Assembly: GCF_005938625.1 (NCBI RefSeq)
Contig: NZ_VCNJ01000002.1
Coordinates: 62,001-126,000, forward strand
DNA: 64,000 bases
Source of the DNA: Pseudomonas fluorescens
Lineage (GTDB): Bacteria; Pseudomonadota; Gammaproteobacteria; Pseudomonadales; Pseudomonadaceae
Direction: 5' to 3'
Positions 43,265 through 51,621 of this stretch are shown piece after piece. Numbering within the stretch: position 1 is the first letter of the stretch; every line of letters begins with the position of its first letter. A model generated the notes under the pieces. That model searched no databases and was not told where the DNA came from. It was given only the letters and a program-made list of their open reading frames with translations. Position numbers and translations under genes: made by a program.

Positions 43265-44617
43265 CTAAGCCCCCAGAACACTTTGTCCACAGACCCGCAG
43301 CGCTTGCCCGGTAAATGCGCCGGTGCCCGGTTGCGCCAGCCACGCGACCGCTTCGGCGACGTCTTGCGGCAAGCCGCCCTGACCGAGCGAACTCATGCGC
43401 CGCCCGGCCTCGCGCAGGCCGAACGGAATGTGTGCTGTCATCTGCGTTTCGATAAAACCGGGGGCGACGGCGTTGATGCTGATGCCGCGTGCCAGCAGTG
43501 TGGGTGCCCAGGCCTGCGCCAGACCGATCAGCCCGGCCTTGCTCGCGGCGTAGTTGGTCTGCCCACGGTTGCCGGCGATGCCGCTGATCGAGGCCAAAAG
43601 AATCACCCGCGCGTCATCGTGCAGCGTGCCGCTGTCGAGCAGGGCTTTGGTCAGCACTTGCGGGGCATTGAGGTTGACCGCCAGCACAGCGTCCCAGAAT
43701 TCCGGGGTCATATTGGCCAGGGTTTTGTCGCGGGTGATGCCGGCGTTGTGCACCAGAATATCGAGGCCGTCAGGCAACTGTTCAACCAGTTGCGCGGCGG
43801 CGTCTTCGGCGCAGATATCGAGGGTAATCGCACGACCGCCGAGGCGCGCGGCGAGGGCTTCCAGATCGGTTTTCGCTGGGGGAACATCGAGCAGGATCAC
43901 GTCGGCGCCATCACGGGCCAGCGTTTCGGCAATGGACGCACCGATGCCGCGTGCAGCACCGGTGACCAGCGCCTTGCGCCCGGCCAGTGGCCGCGTCCAG
44001 TCAGTCACTGGCGTCGCACAAGCTGTGAGGCGAATGACTTGTCCGGACACGAACGCGCTTTTCGGCGAGAGGAAAAACCGCAGCGGACCTTCCAGTTGAT
44101 CTTCAGCACCTTCGCCGACGTAGATCAGTTGCAGCGTGCCGCCGCTGCGCAGCTCTTTGGCCAGCGAACGGGAAAACCCTTCCAGCGCTCGTTGCGCACT
44201 CGCGGCAAACGGGTCAGTCAGGGTTTCCGGCGCACGACCAAGAATTACCAGATGGGCGCTGTGCTCAAGATTCTTCATCAACGGCTGGAAGAATTCGCGC
44301 AGCTGTTTGAGCTGGTCGGTGTGCAGTAATTCACTGGCGTCGAATACCACAGCTTTGAGTTTCGGGCCGTGGCCGGGAATCCATTCGGTGGCGCTCGCCG
44401 GTTGCTCGCCGTAGCGGTAGATACTCTCGGTCAAACGGTTGGCGAAAGCGTTGACGCGTTCGGCCAGCGGCCCGCCGCCGATCAGGAGTGCACCTTCGAC
44501 CGGTCGCAGGCGCCCGGCCTGCCAACGCTCCAGTCGCACCGGCGACGGCAGACCCAGCGCCCCGACCAGACGATGGCCGATGGACGAGTTAGCGAAGTCG
44601 ATATAGCGGTCAGACAT
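43265..44617 (-). CDS. 3-oxoacyl-ACP reductase, FabG4-type with N-terminal extension
   Basis: Short-chain dehydrogenase of 450 residues, about 200 longer than normal FabG. The C-terminal part (about 210-450) has the Rossmann motif TGAARGIGASIAETL, NAG (LVHNAGITRDKT), catalytic Ser in LLASISGIAGNRG, YAASK and a typical C-terminal SLGQGGLPQDVAEAVAWLA. The N-terminal ~205 residues are a degenerate nucleotide-binding domain, as in FabG4. It begins the fabG-maoC operon; the matching thiolase is divergent. Pseudomonas putida has a similar trio, as I recall (PP_0580-PP_0582). Confidence 0.88.
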   Translation of the reverse strand: MSDRYIDFANSSIGHRLVGALGLPSPVRLERWQAGRLRPVEGALLIGGGPLAERVNAFANRLTESIYRYGEQPASATEWIPGHGPKLKAVVFDASELLHTDQLKQLREFFQPLMKNLEHSAHLVILGRAPETLTDPFAASAQRALEGFSRSLAKELRSGGTLQLIYVGEGAEDQLEGPLRFFLSPKSAFVSGQVIRLTACATPVTDWTRPLAGRKALVTGAARGIGASIAETLARDGADVILLDVPPAKTDLEALAARLGGRAITLDICAEDAAAQLVEQLPDGLDILVHNAGITRDKTLANMTPEFWDAVLAVNLNAPQVLTKALLDSGTLHDDARVILLASISGIAGNRGQTNYAASKAGLIGLAQAWAPTLLARGISINAVAPGFIETQMTAHIPFGLREAGRRMSSLGQGGLPQDVAEAVAWLAQPGTGAFTGQALRVCGQSVLGA

Positions 44618-44740
44618 GGAACGCTCTCCAGAAATTGGGGTTCAAAGTGTGGACTGTCGATGGCAATCAATCGTTCGATCCACGCAATAAGGCCTACGCT
44701 AGACACTGAGGTTTAGCAGGTCTTGCAGATATGCGCGGAC

Positions 44741-44834
44741 CCTGTGGGAGCGAGCTTGCTCGCGAAGGCGTCGTATCAGTCAGAAAAATTGGTGAATGTG
44801 CCGCGCTCTTCGCGAGCAAGCTCGCTCCCACAGG
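44741..44834. repeat. REP pair (GTGGGAGCGAGCTTGCTCGCGAA family)
   Basis: Arms at 44741-44766 and 44809-44834. In the divergent gap between the reductase and thiolase genes, so it could influence both promoters. Confidence 0.85.
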
Positions 44835-44870
44835 GATTGTTTCAATCCGAAATTTTCTAAGGAGTCATTC

Positions 44871-46148
44871 ATGAGTCAGCTGCGCCGCGTCGCGATCATT
44901 GGCGGTAACCGCATTCCCTTCGCCCGTTCCAACGGGCCGTACGCCACGGCCAGTAATCAGGCGATGCTCACGGCCGCCCTTGAAGGCCTGATCGAACGCT
45001 ACAACCTGCACGGCCAGCGCATTGGCGAAGTGGTGGCGGGCGCGGTGCTGAAATTGTCACGAGATATGAACCTGACCCGTGAATGCGTGCTCGGCTCGCG
45101 CCTGTCACCGGCGACGCCCGCCTACGATATTCAGCAAGCCTGCGGCACCGGCCTGGAAGCGGCGATCCTGGTGGCGAACAAGATCGCCCTCGGTCAGATC
45201 GAGAGCGGCATTGCTGGCGGCGTCGACACCACCTCGGATGCGCCGATCAGTGTCAGCGAGGGCCTGCGTAAAATTCTCCTGCAAGCCAACCGCGCCAAGA
45301 CCACCGGCGACAAGCTGAAAACCTTTCTGCAACTGCGGCCGCAACACCTGATCCCGGAATTTCCGCGCAATGGCGAACCGCGCACGGGCCTGTCGATGGG
45401 CCAGCACTGTGAGCTGATGGCGCAGACTTGGCACATCCCGCGTGAAGAGCAGGATCAGCTGGCTCTCGAAAGTCACCACAAGCTGGCTGCGTCCTACAGC
45501 GAAGGCTGGCACAACGATTTGATGACGCCGTTCCTTGGCCTGACCCGTGACAACAACCTGCGCCCGGACCTGACCCTGGAAAAACTCGCGACGCTGAAAC
45601 CGGCGTTTGAAAAAAGCGCCAAAGGCACGCTGACGGCGGGCAACTCCACACCGCTCACCGATGGTGCGTCTGTGGTGCTGCTCGGCAGTGAAGAGTGGGC
45701 GAAAGAGCGCGGCTTGCCGATCCTGGCTTATCTGCGCGATGGTGAGGCGGCGGCGGTAGATTTCGTCAACGGTGCGGAAGGCCTGTTGATGGCGCCGGTG
45801 TATGCCGTGCCACGGCTGCTGGCGCGTAATGGCCTGACCCTGCAGGATTTTGACTACTACGAAATTCATGAAGCGTTTGCGGCGCAGGTGCTATGCACAT
45901 TGAAGGCCTGGGAGGATCCCGAATACTGCAAAACCCGTTTGGGCCTTGACGCGCCGTTGGGCTCTATCGATCGCAGTCGACTCAATGTGAAGGGCAGTTC
46001 GCTCGCGGCCGGGCATCCGTTTGCGGCGACCGGTGGGCGCATCGTCGCGAACCTGGCGAAGTTGCTGGACGCGGCGGGGAAGGGCAGGGGGCTGATCTCG
46101 ATTTGCGCCGCTGGGGGCCAAGGCGTCACCGCCATCATTGAACGCTAA
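44871..46148 (+). CDS. Acetyl-CoA C-acyltransferase (thiolase, FadI-like)
   Basis: Thiolase of 425 residues, from ATG 44871 with AAGGAG upstream. Active-site Cys lies in IQQACGTGLEAA, and the C-terminal His and Cys motifs appear as NVKGSSLAAGHPFAATGGR and ISICAAGGQG. The insert between about 205 and 245 (LSMGQHCELMAQ) is usual for FadI-type and larger thiolases. The divergent reductase/MaoC operon suggests a set of enzymes that work on CoA- or ACP-bound acyl chains. Confidence 0.92.
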   Translation: MSQLRRVAIIGGNRIPFARSNGPYATASNQAMLTAALEGLIERYNLHGQRIGEVVAGAVLKLSRDMNLTRECVLGSRLSPATPAYDIQQACGTGLEAAILVANKIALGQIESGIAGGVDTTSDAPISVSEGLRKILLQANRAKTTGDKLKTFLQLRPQHLIPEFPRNGEPRTGLSMGQHCELMAQTWHIPREEQDQLALESHHKLAASYSEGWHNDLMTPFLGLTRDNNLRPDLTLEKLATLKPAFEKSAKGTLTAGNSTPLTDGASVVLLGSEEWAKERGLPILAYLRDGEAAAVDFVNGAEGLLMAPVYAVPRLLARNGLTLQDFDYYEIHEAFAAQVLCTLKAWEDPEYCKTRLGLDAPLGSIDRSRLNVKGSSLAAGHPFAATGGRIVANLAKLLDAAGKGRGLISICAAGGQGVTAIIER

Positions 46149-46151
46149 AAG

Positions 46152-46383
46152 AGCCCCTCACCCTAACCCTCCCGAAACGTCGGACCGCCCAAAGGGAGAG
46201 GGGACTGATTGGGGGATGCTTCAGAGTTACACCGACCTGATCTTGCTTTACAGAATCCAAAATCGACGGGGTTTCAGTCAGATGTTGAGCCCCAATCCAT
46301 AATCGACGCGGTATTTCAGGTCGATGCATAACGCCAGACACCTCGGTCAACCCCCTCTCCCTGTGGGAGAGGGCTGGGCGGGC
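46152..46383. repeat. Long inverted-repeat element, left copy
   Basis: Starts AGCCCCTCACCCTAACCCTC and includes GATTGGGGGATGCTTC, a CGACCTGAT block, TTTCAGGTCGATGCATAACG and CGCCAGACACCTCGGTC. The right copy at 49762-49983 is its reverse complement over almost its whole length. A 15- to 20-base insertion disrupts the first hairpin of this copy. Confidence 0.85.
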
Positions 46384-46412
46384 GGCGTTCCGATGAGGGT
46401 GGCTGTTGAGGT

Positions 46413-48359
46413 TCAGGTACGAAACCGTCTGACCAACCCATCCAGCTCATTCGACAATCCCGCCAGACTCTGCGAATCCAGACGCGCCGAGTTGGCCAGT
46501 TCCGCCACCAACTGCGCATCCCCGTGAATCTGGCTGATGTGGCGATTGATGTCCTCAGCCACTTGATGCTGTTCTTCAGCGGCGGTGGCGATCTGCGTGT
46601 TCATGTCACGGATCACATCCACCGACTCGCGGATCTGCCCGAAACTCTCGCGCGCCTCGCCGATGCGCGTTACCGACTGCTGCGACACCTGCAGGCTGGC
46701 ATGCATCTGTTGCGTGACCTGGCTGGTGCGCTTGGCCAGATTGCCGAGCAGACCATCGATCTCTGCCGTCGAATCCGCCGTGCGTTTGGCCAGTGCGCGC
46801 ACCTCATCGGCGACCACAGCAAAACCGCGGCCCTGCTCACCGGCGCGCGCTGCTTCGATGGCGGCGTTGAGCGCCAGCAGGTTGGTCTGCTCGGCGATGG
46901 AACGAATGGTGCCGAGGATCGACTGGATATCGTTGCTGTCGCGCTCCAGTTGCTGCATCGACTGCGCCGATTGCTCCAGCTCCTGGCTCAATTGGTCGAC
47001 GCTGTTTACCGCCGCATCAATCTGCTGCTGACCTTGGCGGGCCTGACGCTGACCGCTGTCGGCGGAGTCTGCCGCCTGGCTGCACGAGCGTGCGACTTCA
47101 TTGGCAGTGGCGACCATTTCGTGGAAGGCGGTCGAGACCATGTCGACGGCTTCGCGCTGACGCCCGGCCGCTTCGGCCATGTCGCTCGAGACTCGGGTCG
47201 AGCTCTGCGAGGTCGCGAGGATTTTCCCGGCGGCGCCGCCGATGTGCTGGATCAGGCTACGGATCGCGGTGAGGAACTGATTGAACCAGTTGGCCAGTTG
47301 CGCGGTTTCATCGTTGCCACGGATGTCGAGGTTTTTGGTCAGGTCGCCTTCACCCTGAGCGATGCCTTCCAGACCACTGGCAACGCTGCGGATCGGGCGT
47401 ACGATCAAGCTGGCAAAACTGGCGCCGACTACGGCGAACAGCACGGCCAGCACGGCGGCGATGATCGCGATCAGCCAGGTCAGTTGCGTGGCGGCGCTCA
47501 TTACATCGCTCTGCTTGATCAGGCCGACGAAGGTCCAGCCCAATTGCTCCGACGGCCAGACGTTGGCCATATAGCGCTCACCGTTAAGCTCGACCTCCAC
47601 CAGACCTTTGCCGGCCTTGGCCAGTTGTGCATAGCCTTCGCCGAGGCTGTCCAGCGGCTTGAAGTTGTGTTCCGGCTGCTTCGGATCGACCAGCACCGTG
47701 CCGCTGTTTTCCAGAAGCATCAGGTAGCCGGTTTCGCCCAGTTTGATCTGCTTGACGATCTCGGTGAGCTGCTTGAGCGTCACGTCAATGCTGACCACGC
47801 CGCCATTGCTGCCGAGTTTGTTGTCGATGGTGCGCACGGTGCTGACGTAGGTTGCATCGTCCTGCGCCCAGTAATAAGCGGCGGTACGGAACGGCTTGCC
47901 CGGTTTGGCCTGTGCGGCCTTGTACCACGGTCGCTGACGCGGGTCGTAGTTGTTGAGTTTGGGGTCGTCCGGCCACGACACATATCCGCCGGCAGCGGTG
48001 CCGACGATGGCGTAGGCGTAAGCCGGGTGGGCGTTGCCCAGATCCTGGAGGAACGCGAAGACCTTTTTGTCCATCTCGCCCTGCGGGATGGATTCGGCGT
48101 TGCCGCTCATGTAAGTCTTGAGGCTGTCGTCGGTGTTTTTGATCAGCGGTTGCGACGCCAGGTAGTCGACGTTCTGGCTGATGCCGTCAAAAAACAGCTG
48201 CATGGCATTGCTGACCTGACGGATCTCGCGACCGCTGCTGTCGACAAAGCTGTCCCGGGCATCACTGCGCAAGTTCATCACCACCAGGGTCGCGACCAGA
48301 ACCACCGGCAAGCAGGCGATGATTGCAAACGCCCACGTCAATTTCTGTTTGATGTTCAT
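46413..48359 (-). CDS. Methyl-accepting chemotaxis protein with dCache sensor
   Basis: Chemoreceptor of 648 residues, start [18 protein letters not shown] (48359), with GGAG upstream. Transmembrane helices at about 8-30 and 280-300 enclose a periplasmic double-Cache domain. In it, [10 protein letters not shown] matches the Y-x4-R-x-W-Y spacing of the amino-acid-sensing dCache motif, and Asp in VVSIDV follows 54 residues after the Tyr. HAMP (about 300-355) and signalling domain with [20 protein letters not shown] near 540. The frame extends 44 codons upstream without Cache character and was trimmed. Flanked by a large inverted repeat. Confidence 0.9.
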   Translation of the reverse strand: MNIKQKLTWAFAIIACLPVVLVATLVVMNLRSDARDSFVDSSGREIRQVSNAMQLFFDGISQNVDYLASQPLIKNTDDSLKTYMSGNAESIPQGEMDKKVFAFLQDLGNAHPAYAYAIVGTAAGGYVSWPDDPKLNNYDPRQRPWYKAAQAKPGKPFRTAAYYWAQDDATYVSTVRTIDNKLGSNGGVVSIDVTLKQLTEIVKQIKLGETGYLMLLENSGTVLVDPKQPEHNFKPLDSLGEGYAQLAKAGKGLVEVELNGERYMANVWPSEQLGWTFVGLIKQSDVMSAATQLTWLIAIIAAVLAVLFAVVGASFASLIVRPIRSVASGLEGIAQGEGDLTKNLDIRGNDETAQLANWFNQFLTAIRSLIQHIGGAAGKILATSQSSTRVSSDMAEAAGRQREAVDMVSTAFHEMVATANEVARSCSQAADSADSGQRQARQGQQQIDAAVNSVDQLSQELEQSAQSMQQLERDSNDIQSILGTIRSIAEQTNLLALNAAIEAARAGEQGRGFAVVADEVRALAKRTADSTAEIDGLLGNLAKRTSQVTQQMHASLQVSQQSVTRIGEARESFGQIRESVDVIRDMNTQIATAAEEQHQVAEDINRHISQIHGDAQLVAELANSARLDSQSLAGLSNELDGLVRRFRT

Positions 48360-48806
48360 CCGCGCTCCAGATTTTCTTGTAGGCCCACGCAGTGCAGATG
48401 ACTTGTGGTTTATTGGCAGCCGAAAACGTTGTGAATCACCCGCTTCCCTGAGTGCGGCATCGCTGATTGTTTTTGAACGATTGTCGGACAAATCCCTCTG
48501 TCATTGAGGGCTTCGGCTGCAAAACAGGGAAATTGAGGCGACTTTGCAAAAATCTTCCGAAGGGTTAACAGCCGGATGTCAGATTCTGTCGCAAATGCCC
48601 TTGAAGACATGTACCAACAAGTACAACGGCCTCGGCTATGATTCCCCACGGTCGATGCGCGAGCGCAGAGTTGGCCCTGTTTAATCCGGCACAGTGTGTG
48701 CATTCTCAACGTTCACAGGTCGGCAACCCCTCCCCGTGATGCGAGGATTGCCGTATAACGAGTGACATTCGCGTGTTTGGTAATAAAGGACCCACAATAA
48801 AAGCTG
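48360..48806. other. Divergent intergenic region mcp / RIO kinase
   Basis: 447 bases containing the promoters of both genes. No repeat, terminator or recognised small gene was found; several open frames up to 105 codons run across it but lack a plausible start or composition. Confidence 0.4.
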
Positions 48807-49703
48807 ATGAAGACTCCAAAACGCATTGAACCCCTGATCGAGGACGGTCTGGTCGACGAAGTGCTGCGCCCACTGATGAGTGGTAAAGAAGCAGCTGTTT
48901 ATGTGGTGCGCTGCGGCAATCAGTTACGTTGCGCAAAGGTCTACAAGGAGGCGAACAAACGCAGTTTCCGCCAGGCGGCCGAGTATCAGGAAGGCCGCAA
49001 GGTTCGTAATAGCCGACAGGCACGGGCGATGGCGAAGGGCTCCAAGTTCGGTCGCAAAGAGACCGAAGATGCCTGGCAGAACGCCGAAGTGGCGGCGCTG
49101 TTCCGTCTGGCCGGTGCTGGCGTGCGGGTGCCCAAGCCGTACGATTTCCTCGACGGCGTGCTGTTGATGGAACTGGTCGCCGACGAATTCGGCGATGCCG
49201 CGCCTCGTCTGAACGACGTGGTGCTGGAGCCGGATCAGGCGCGCGAGTATCACGCGTTCCTGATTTCGCAGATCGTGCTGATGTTGTGTACCGGTCTGGT
49301 GCACGGTGACCTCTCGGAGTTCAACGTGCTGCTGACGCCGACCGGCCCGGTCATCATCGACCTGCCGCAGGCCGTCGATGCTGCCGGCAACAACCACGCG
49401 TTCAGCATGCTGGAGCGCGATGTCGGCAACATGGCTTCGTACTTCGGTCGCTTTGCACCGGAATTGAAACTGACCAAGTACGCCAAGGAAATGTGGGCGT
49501 TGTACGAAGCCGGCACCTTGCACCCGAACAGTGTGCTGACCGGTGAGTTCGATGATCCGGAAGACCTGGCCGATGTTGGCGGGGTGTTGCGCGAGATCGA
49601 AGCAGCGCGCCTCGACGAGGAACGCAAGCAGGCGATCCGTGCGGCGGACGACGAGCCGAAAGGCAAGTCCGACGAACCACCGCCGCCACCGTGGATGCAG
49701 TGA
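48807..49703 (+). CDS. RIO1-family atypical serine kinase
   Basis: 298-residue kinase of the RIO group. ATP-loop MSGKEAAVYVVRCG, catalytic Lys in CAKVYKE, HGDLSEFNVLL catalytic loop and metal-binding IIDLPQAVD are all visible. RIO1 works in ribosome maturation in eukaryotes and archaea; the bacterial members have no settled role. The C-terminal ~60 residues are charged and Pro-rich (DEPPPPPWMQ). Followed by a good terminator, so monocistronic. Confidence 0.9.
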   Translation: MKTPKRIEPLIEDGLVDEVLRPLMSGKEAAVYVVRCGNQLRCAKVYKEANKRSFRQAAEYQEGRKVRNSRQARAMAKGSKFGRKETEDAWQNAEVAALFRLAGAGVRVPKPYDFLDGVLLMELVADEFGDAAPRLNDVVLEPDQAREYHAFLISQIVLMLCTGLVHGDLSEFNVLLTPTGPVIIDLPQAVDAAGNNHAFSMLERDVGNMASYFGRFAPELKLTKYAKEMWALYEAGTLHPNSVLTGEFDDPEDLADVGGVLREIEAARLDEERKQAIRAADDEPKGKSDEPPPPPWMQ

Positions 49704-49714
49704 TTGCTTGACGA

Positions 49715-49740
49715 GAAACCCGGCTTCGGCCGGGTTTTTT
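49715..49740 (+). terminator. Rho-independent terminator
   Basis: AAACCCGGCTTCGGCCGGGTTTTTT: GC-rich stem with TTCG loop and a T-tract, 12 bases after the RIO kinase stop. Confidence 0.92.
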
Positions 49741-49761
49741 GTTTGAATCAGAATCCCTAGA

Positions 49762-49983
49762 AGCCCCTCACCCCAGCCCTCTCCCTCAGGGAGAGGGAGC
49801 CGACCGAGGTGTCTGGCGTTATACATCGACCTGAAATACCTCGTCGATTATGGAATGGGCAAAACATCTGAGTGAAACACCGTCGATTAAGGATTCGGTA
49901 AAGCACTATCAGGTCGGCGCACCTCCGCAGCATCCCCCAATCAGTCCCCTCTCCCTCTGGGAGAGGGTTAGGGTGAGGGGCAC
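49762..49983. repeat. Long inverted-repeat element, right copy
   Basis: Reverse complement of the element at 46152-46383, with intact CTCTCCCTCAGGGAGAGGG and CTCTCCCTCTGGGAGAGGG hairpins at its ends. Together the copies bracket the chemoreceptor and RIO kinase genes. Confidence 0.85.
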
Positions 49984-50045
49984 TTTCGGATCAACGCAAT
50001 TTCGCGTCTACTGTCCACCGCTCCAACCACACTCAAGGACTGAAT

Positions 50046-51254
50046 GTGACCACCCCGCGCAACACCCACCTGATCGTCACGGCCCGATTGATCTCCGATT
50101 TCGGCGCCTTCCTCAACATGGTCGCGCTGGCCACCTACGTCTACCTGCTGAGCAACAGCGCCATGAGCGTCGGGATTTTCCTCGCCAGTCGTGTGGGCGG
50201 GGGGATCTTTGCCAGTCTGATTGGCACCGCGTTTTACCGTCGATGCAGCGGACGCGCACCGCTGATCGCGTTTGATCTGCTGCGCGCTAGCGTGCTCGGT
50301 TTGCTGTTGATCGTGCCCGTCAGCCAGCAAGCCATGCTGTTGCCGGTGATTGCCTTCGGTCTGGGCCTGGGCAACTCGATGTTTGCCATCGGCCTCAACA
50401 GCCAGTTGCCGCGTCTGATCCCCGCTGATCAATTGCTCAAGGCCAACGCCTGGATCACCTCGGCGTCATCCGCCGCAATGGTCGGTGGCAGTCTGGTTTC
50501 AGGTTTGCTGGTCGCGGGGTTTGGTTTTGAAACGGTGTTCGCCCTGAATGCGCTGACCTACCTGCTGGCAGCATTGTTGATAGTGCCGCTGCGTTTTGAA
50601 CCTGCAACAGCCAACGAGGAAACCGAACGCGGCGAATGGTCAGCGCTCCAGCAAGGTTTGCGTGCTACGCCTGTGATTGCCGCGATGCTTGCGGTGACGA
50701 TGGCCGACACCTTGGGCAGTGCCGCACACAACGTTGGCTTTCCGATCGTCTCGAAACTGCTCACGCCGGAGTCAGCAAGCACCACGTTGGGTCTGATGCT
50801 CGCGGTGTGGGCCAGCGGCAAACTGCTGGGTGCGCGAATCGCCAGCCGTCTCAAGGGCTCGGACAACATTCATCTGGAGCGACGGTTTTTCTTCGGCGTG
50901 GCGCTGATGTCCTGCGGCTTTATCCTGATGTTCCAGCAACACAGCCTCTACGGTCTGCTGCTGTTTTCCTTGCCGGCGGGGTTGGGAGACGGTTTTTCCG
51001 AAGTCGGGCTGATGTCGCGACTGCAACGCGAACCCGAGCAGTTGCGTCTGCCGATTTTCAGCGTGCTGACCTTGCTGCAAATGACCGGGTTCGGCATCGG
51101 CATGCTGATCGCCGCGCCGTTCTACGCGTGGTGGACGCCGGGGGCCGTGGTCATGCTGTTCCACGGCATTCCCCTCGGCACGTTGCTCACGGTGAGGCTG
51201 TTGGCGCTCAAGCGCGGGCGGGTTGCGCGCAGCAGCCCGAGGCCAGTTCCTTGA
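50046..51254 (+). CDS. MFS transporter (exporter-like)
   Basis: 402-residue major facilitator with about twelve hydrophobic helices. The start is a GTG at 50046 (MTTPRNTHLIVTARLISDFG); an ATG two bases earlier is out of frame. SRVGGGIFASLIGTAFYRR is the loop 2-3 region. It resembles the MFS subgroup with enterobactin-exporter-like proteins; substrate unknown. Its last 47 bases overlap the convergent cueR gene. Confidence 0.82.
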   Translation: MTTPRNTHLIVTARLISDFGAFLNMVALATYVYLLSNSAMSVGIFLASRVGGGIFASLIGTAFYRRCSGRAPLIAFDLLRASVLGLLLIVPVSQQAMLLPVIAFGLGLGNSMFAIGLNSQLPRLIPADQLLKANAWITSASSAAMVGGSLVSGLLVAGFGFETVFALNALTYLLAALLIVPLRFEPATANEETERGEWSALQQGLRATPVIAAMLAVTMADTLGSAAHNVGFPIVSKLLTPESASTTLGLMLAVWASGKLLGARIASRLKGSDNIHLERRFFFGVALMSCGFILMFQQHSLYGLLLFSLPAGLGDGFSEVGLMSRLQREPEQLRLPIFSVLTLLQMTGFGIGMLIAAPFYAWWTPGAVVMLFHGIPLGTLLTVRLLALKRGRVARSSPRPVP

Positions 51255-51621
51255 GGATCGGGCAGTCGGGGCGGTGGTCGCCGTTGCAGTGCTCGACGAG
51301 GTCTTGCAGGGTGTCGCGCAACTCGCCGAGCTCGCGGATCTTCTGATTCAACTCGTCGATGTGCTGGCGCGCCAAGGCCTTCACATCGGCGCTGGCCCGT
51401 TGGCGATCCTGCCAGAGGGTCAGCAGTTTGCCGACCTCTTCCAGCGAAAAGCCCAGGTCCCGCGAGCGCTTGATAAATGCCAGCGTATGCAGGTCATCGT
51501 CGCCATAGACCCGGTAACCGCTATCGGTGCGATGCGCTGCCTTGAGCAGGCCGATCGACTCGTAATAGCGGATCATTTTCGCGCTCAGGCCACTGTGTTT
51601 GGCAGCTTGACCGATGTTCAT
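51208..51621 (-). CDS. cueR: Copper-responsive MerR-family regulator CueR
   Basis: Senses cytoplasmic Cu(I) and activates copper-export promoters by DNA distortion. 137 residues: winged helix [22 protein letters not shown], dimerisation helix, and the metal loop with the two Cu(I) cysteines in CNGDHRPDC. The C-terminus also has GCC. Its ATG overlaps the copA stop by four bases, so copA-cueR is an operon. Matching operators are seen before copA and copZ. Confidence 0.93.
   Translation of the reverse strand: MNIGQAAKHSGLSAKMIRYYESIGLLKAAHRTDSGYRVYGDDDLHTLAFIKRSRDLGFSLEEVGKLLTLWQDRQRASADVKALARQHIDELNQKIRELGELRDTLQDLVEHCNGDHRPDCPILKELASGCCAQPARA

Noticed and set aside
46524..48401. 625-codon plus-strand frame opposite the dCache chemoreceptor
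   Set aside because: Mirror frame; the receptor has all its domains on the minus strand.
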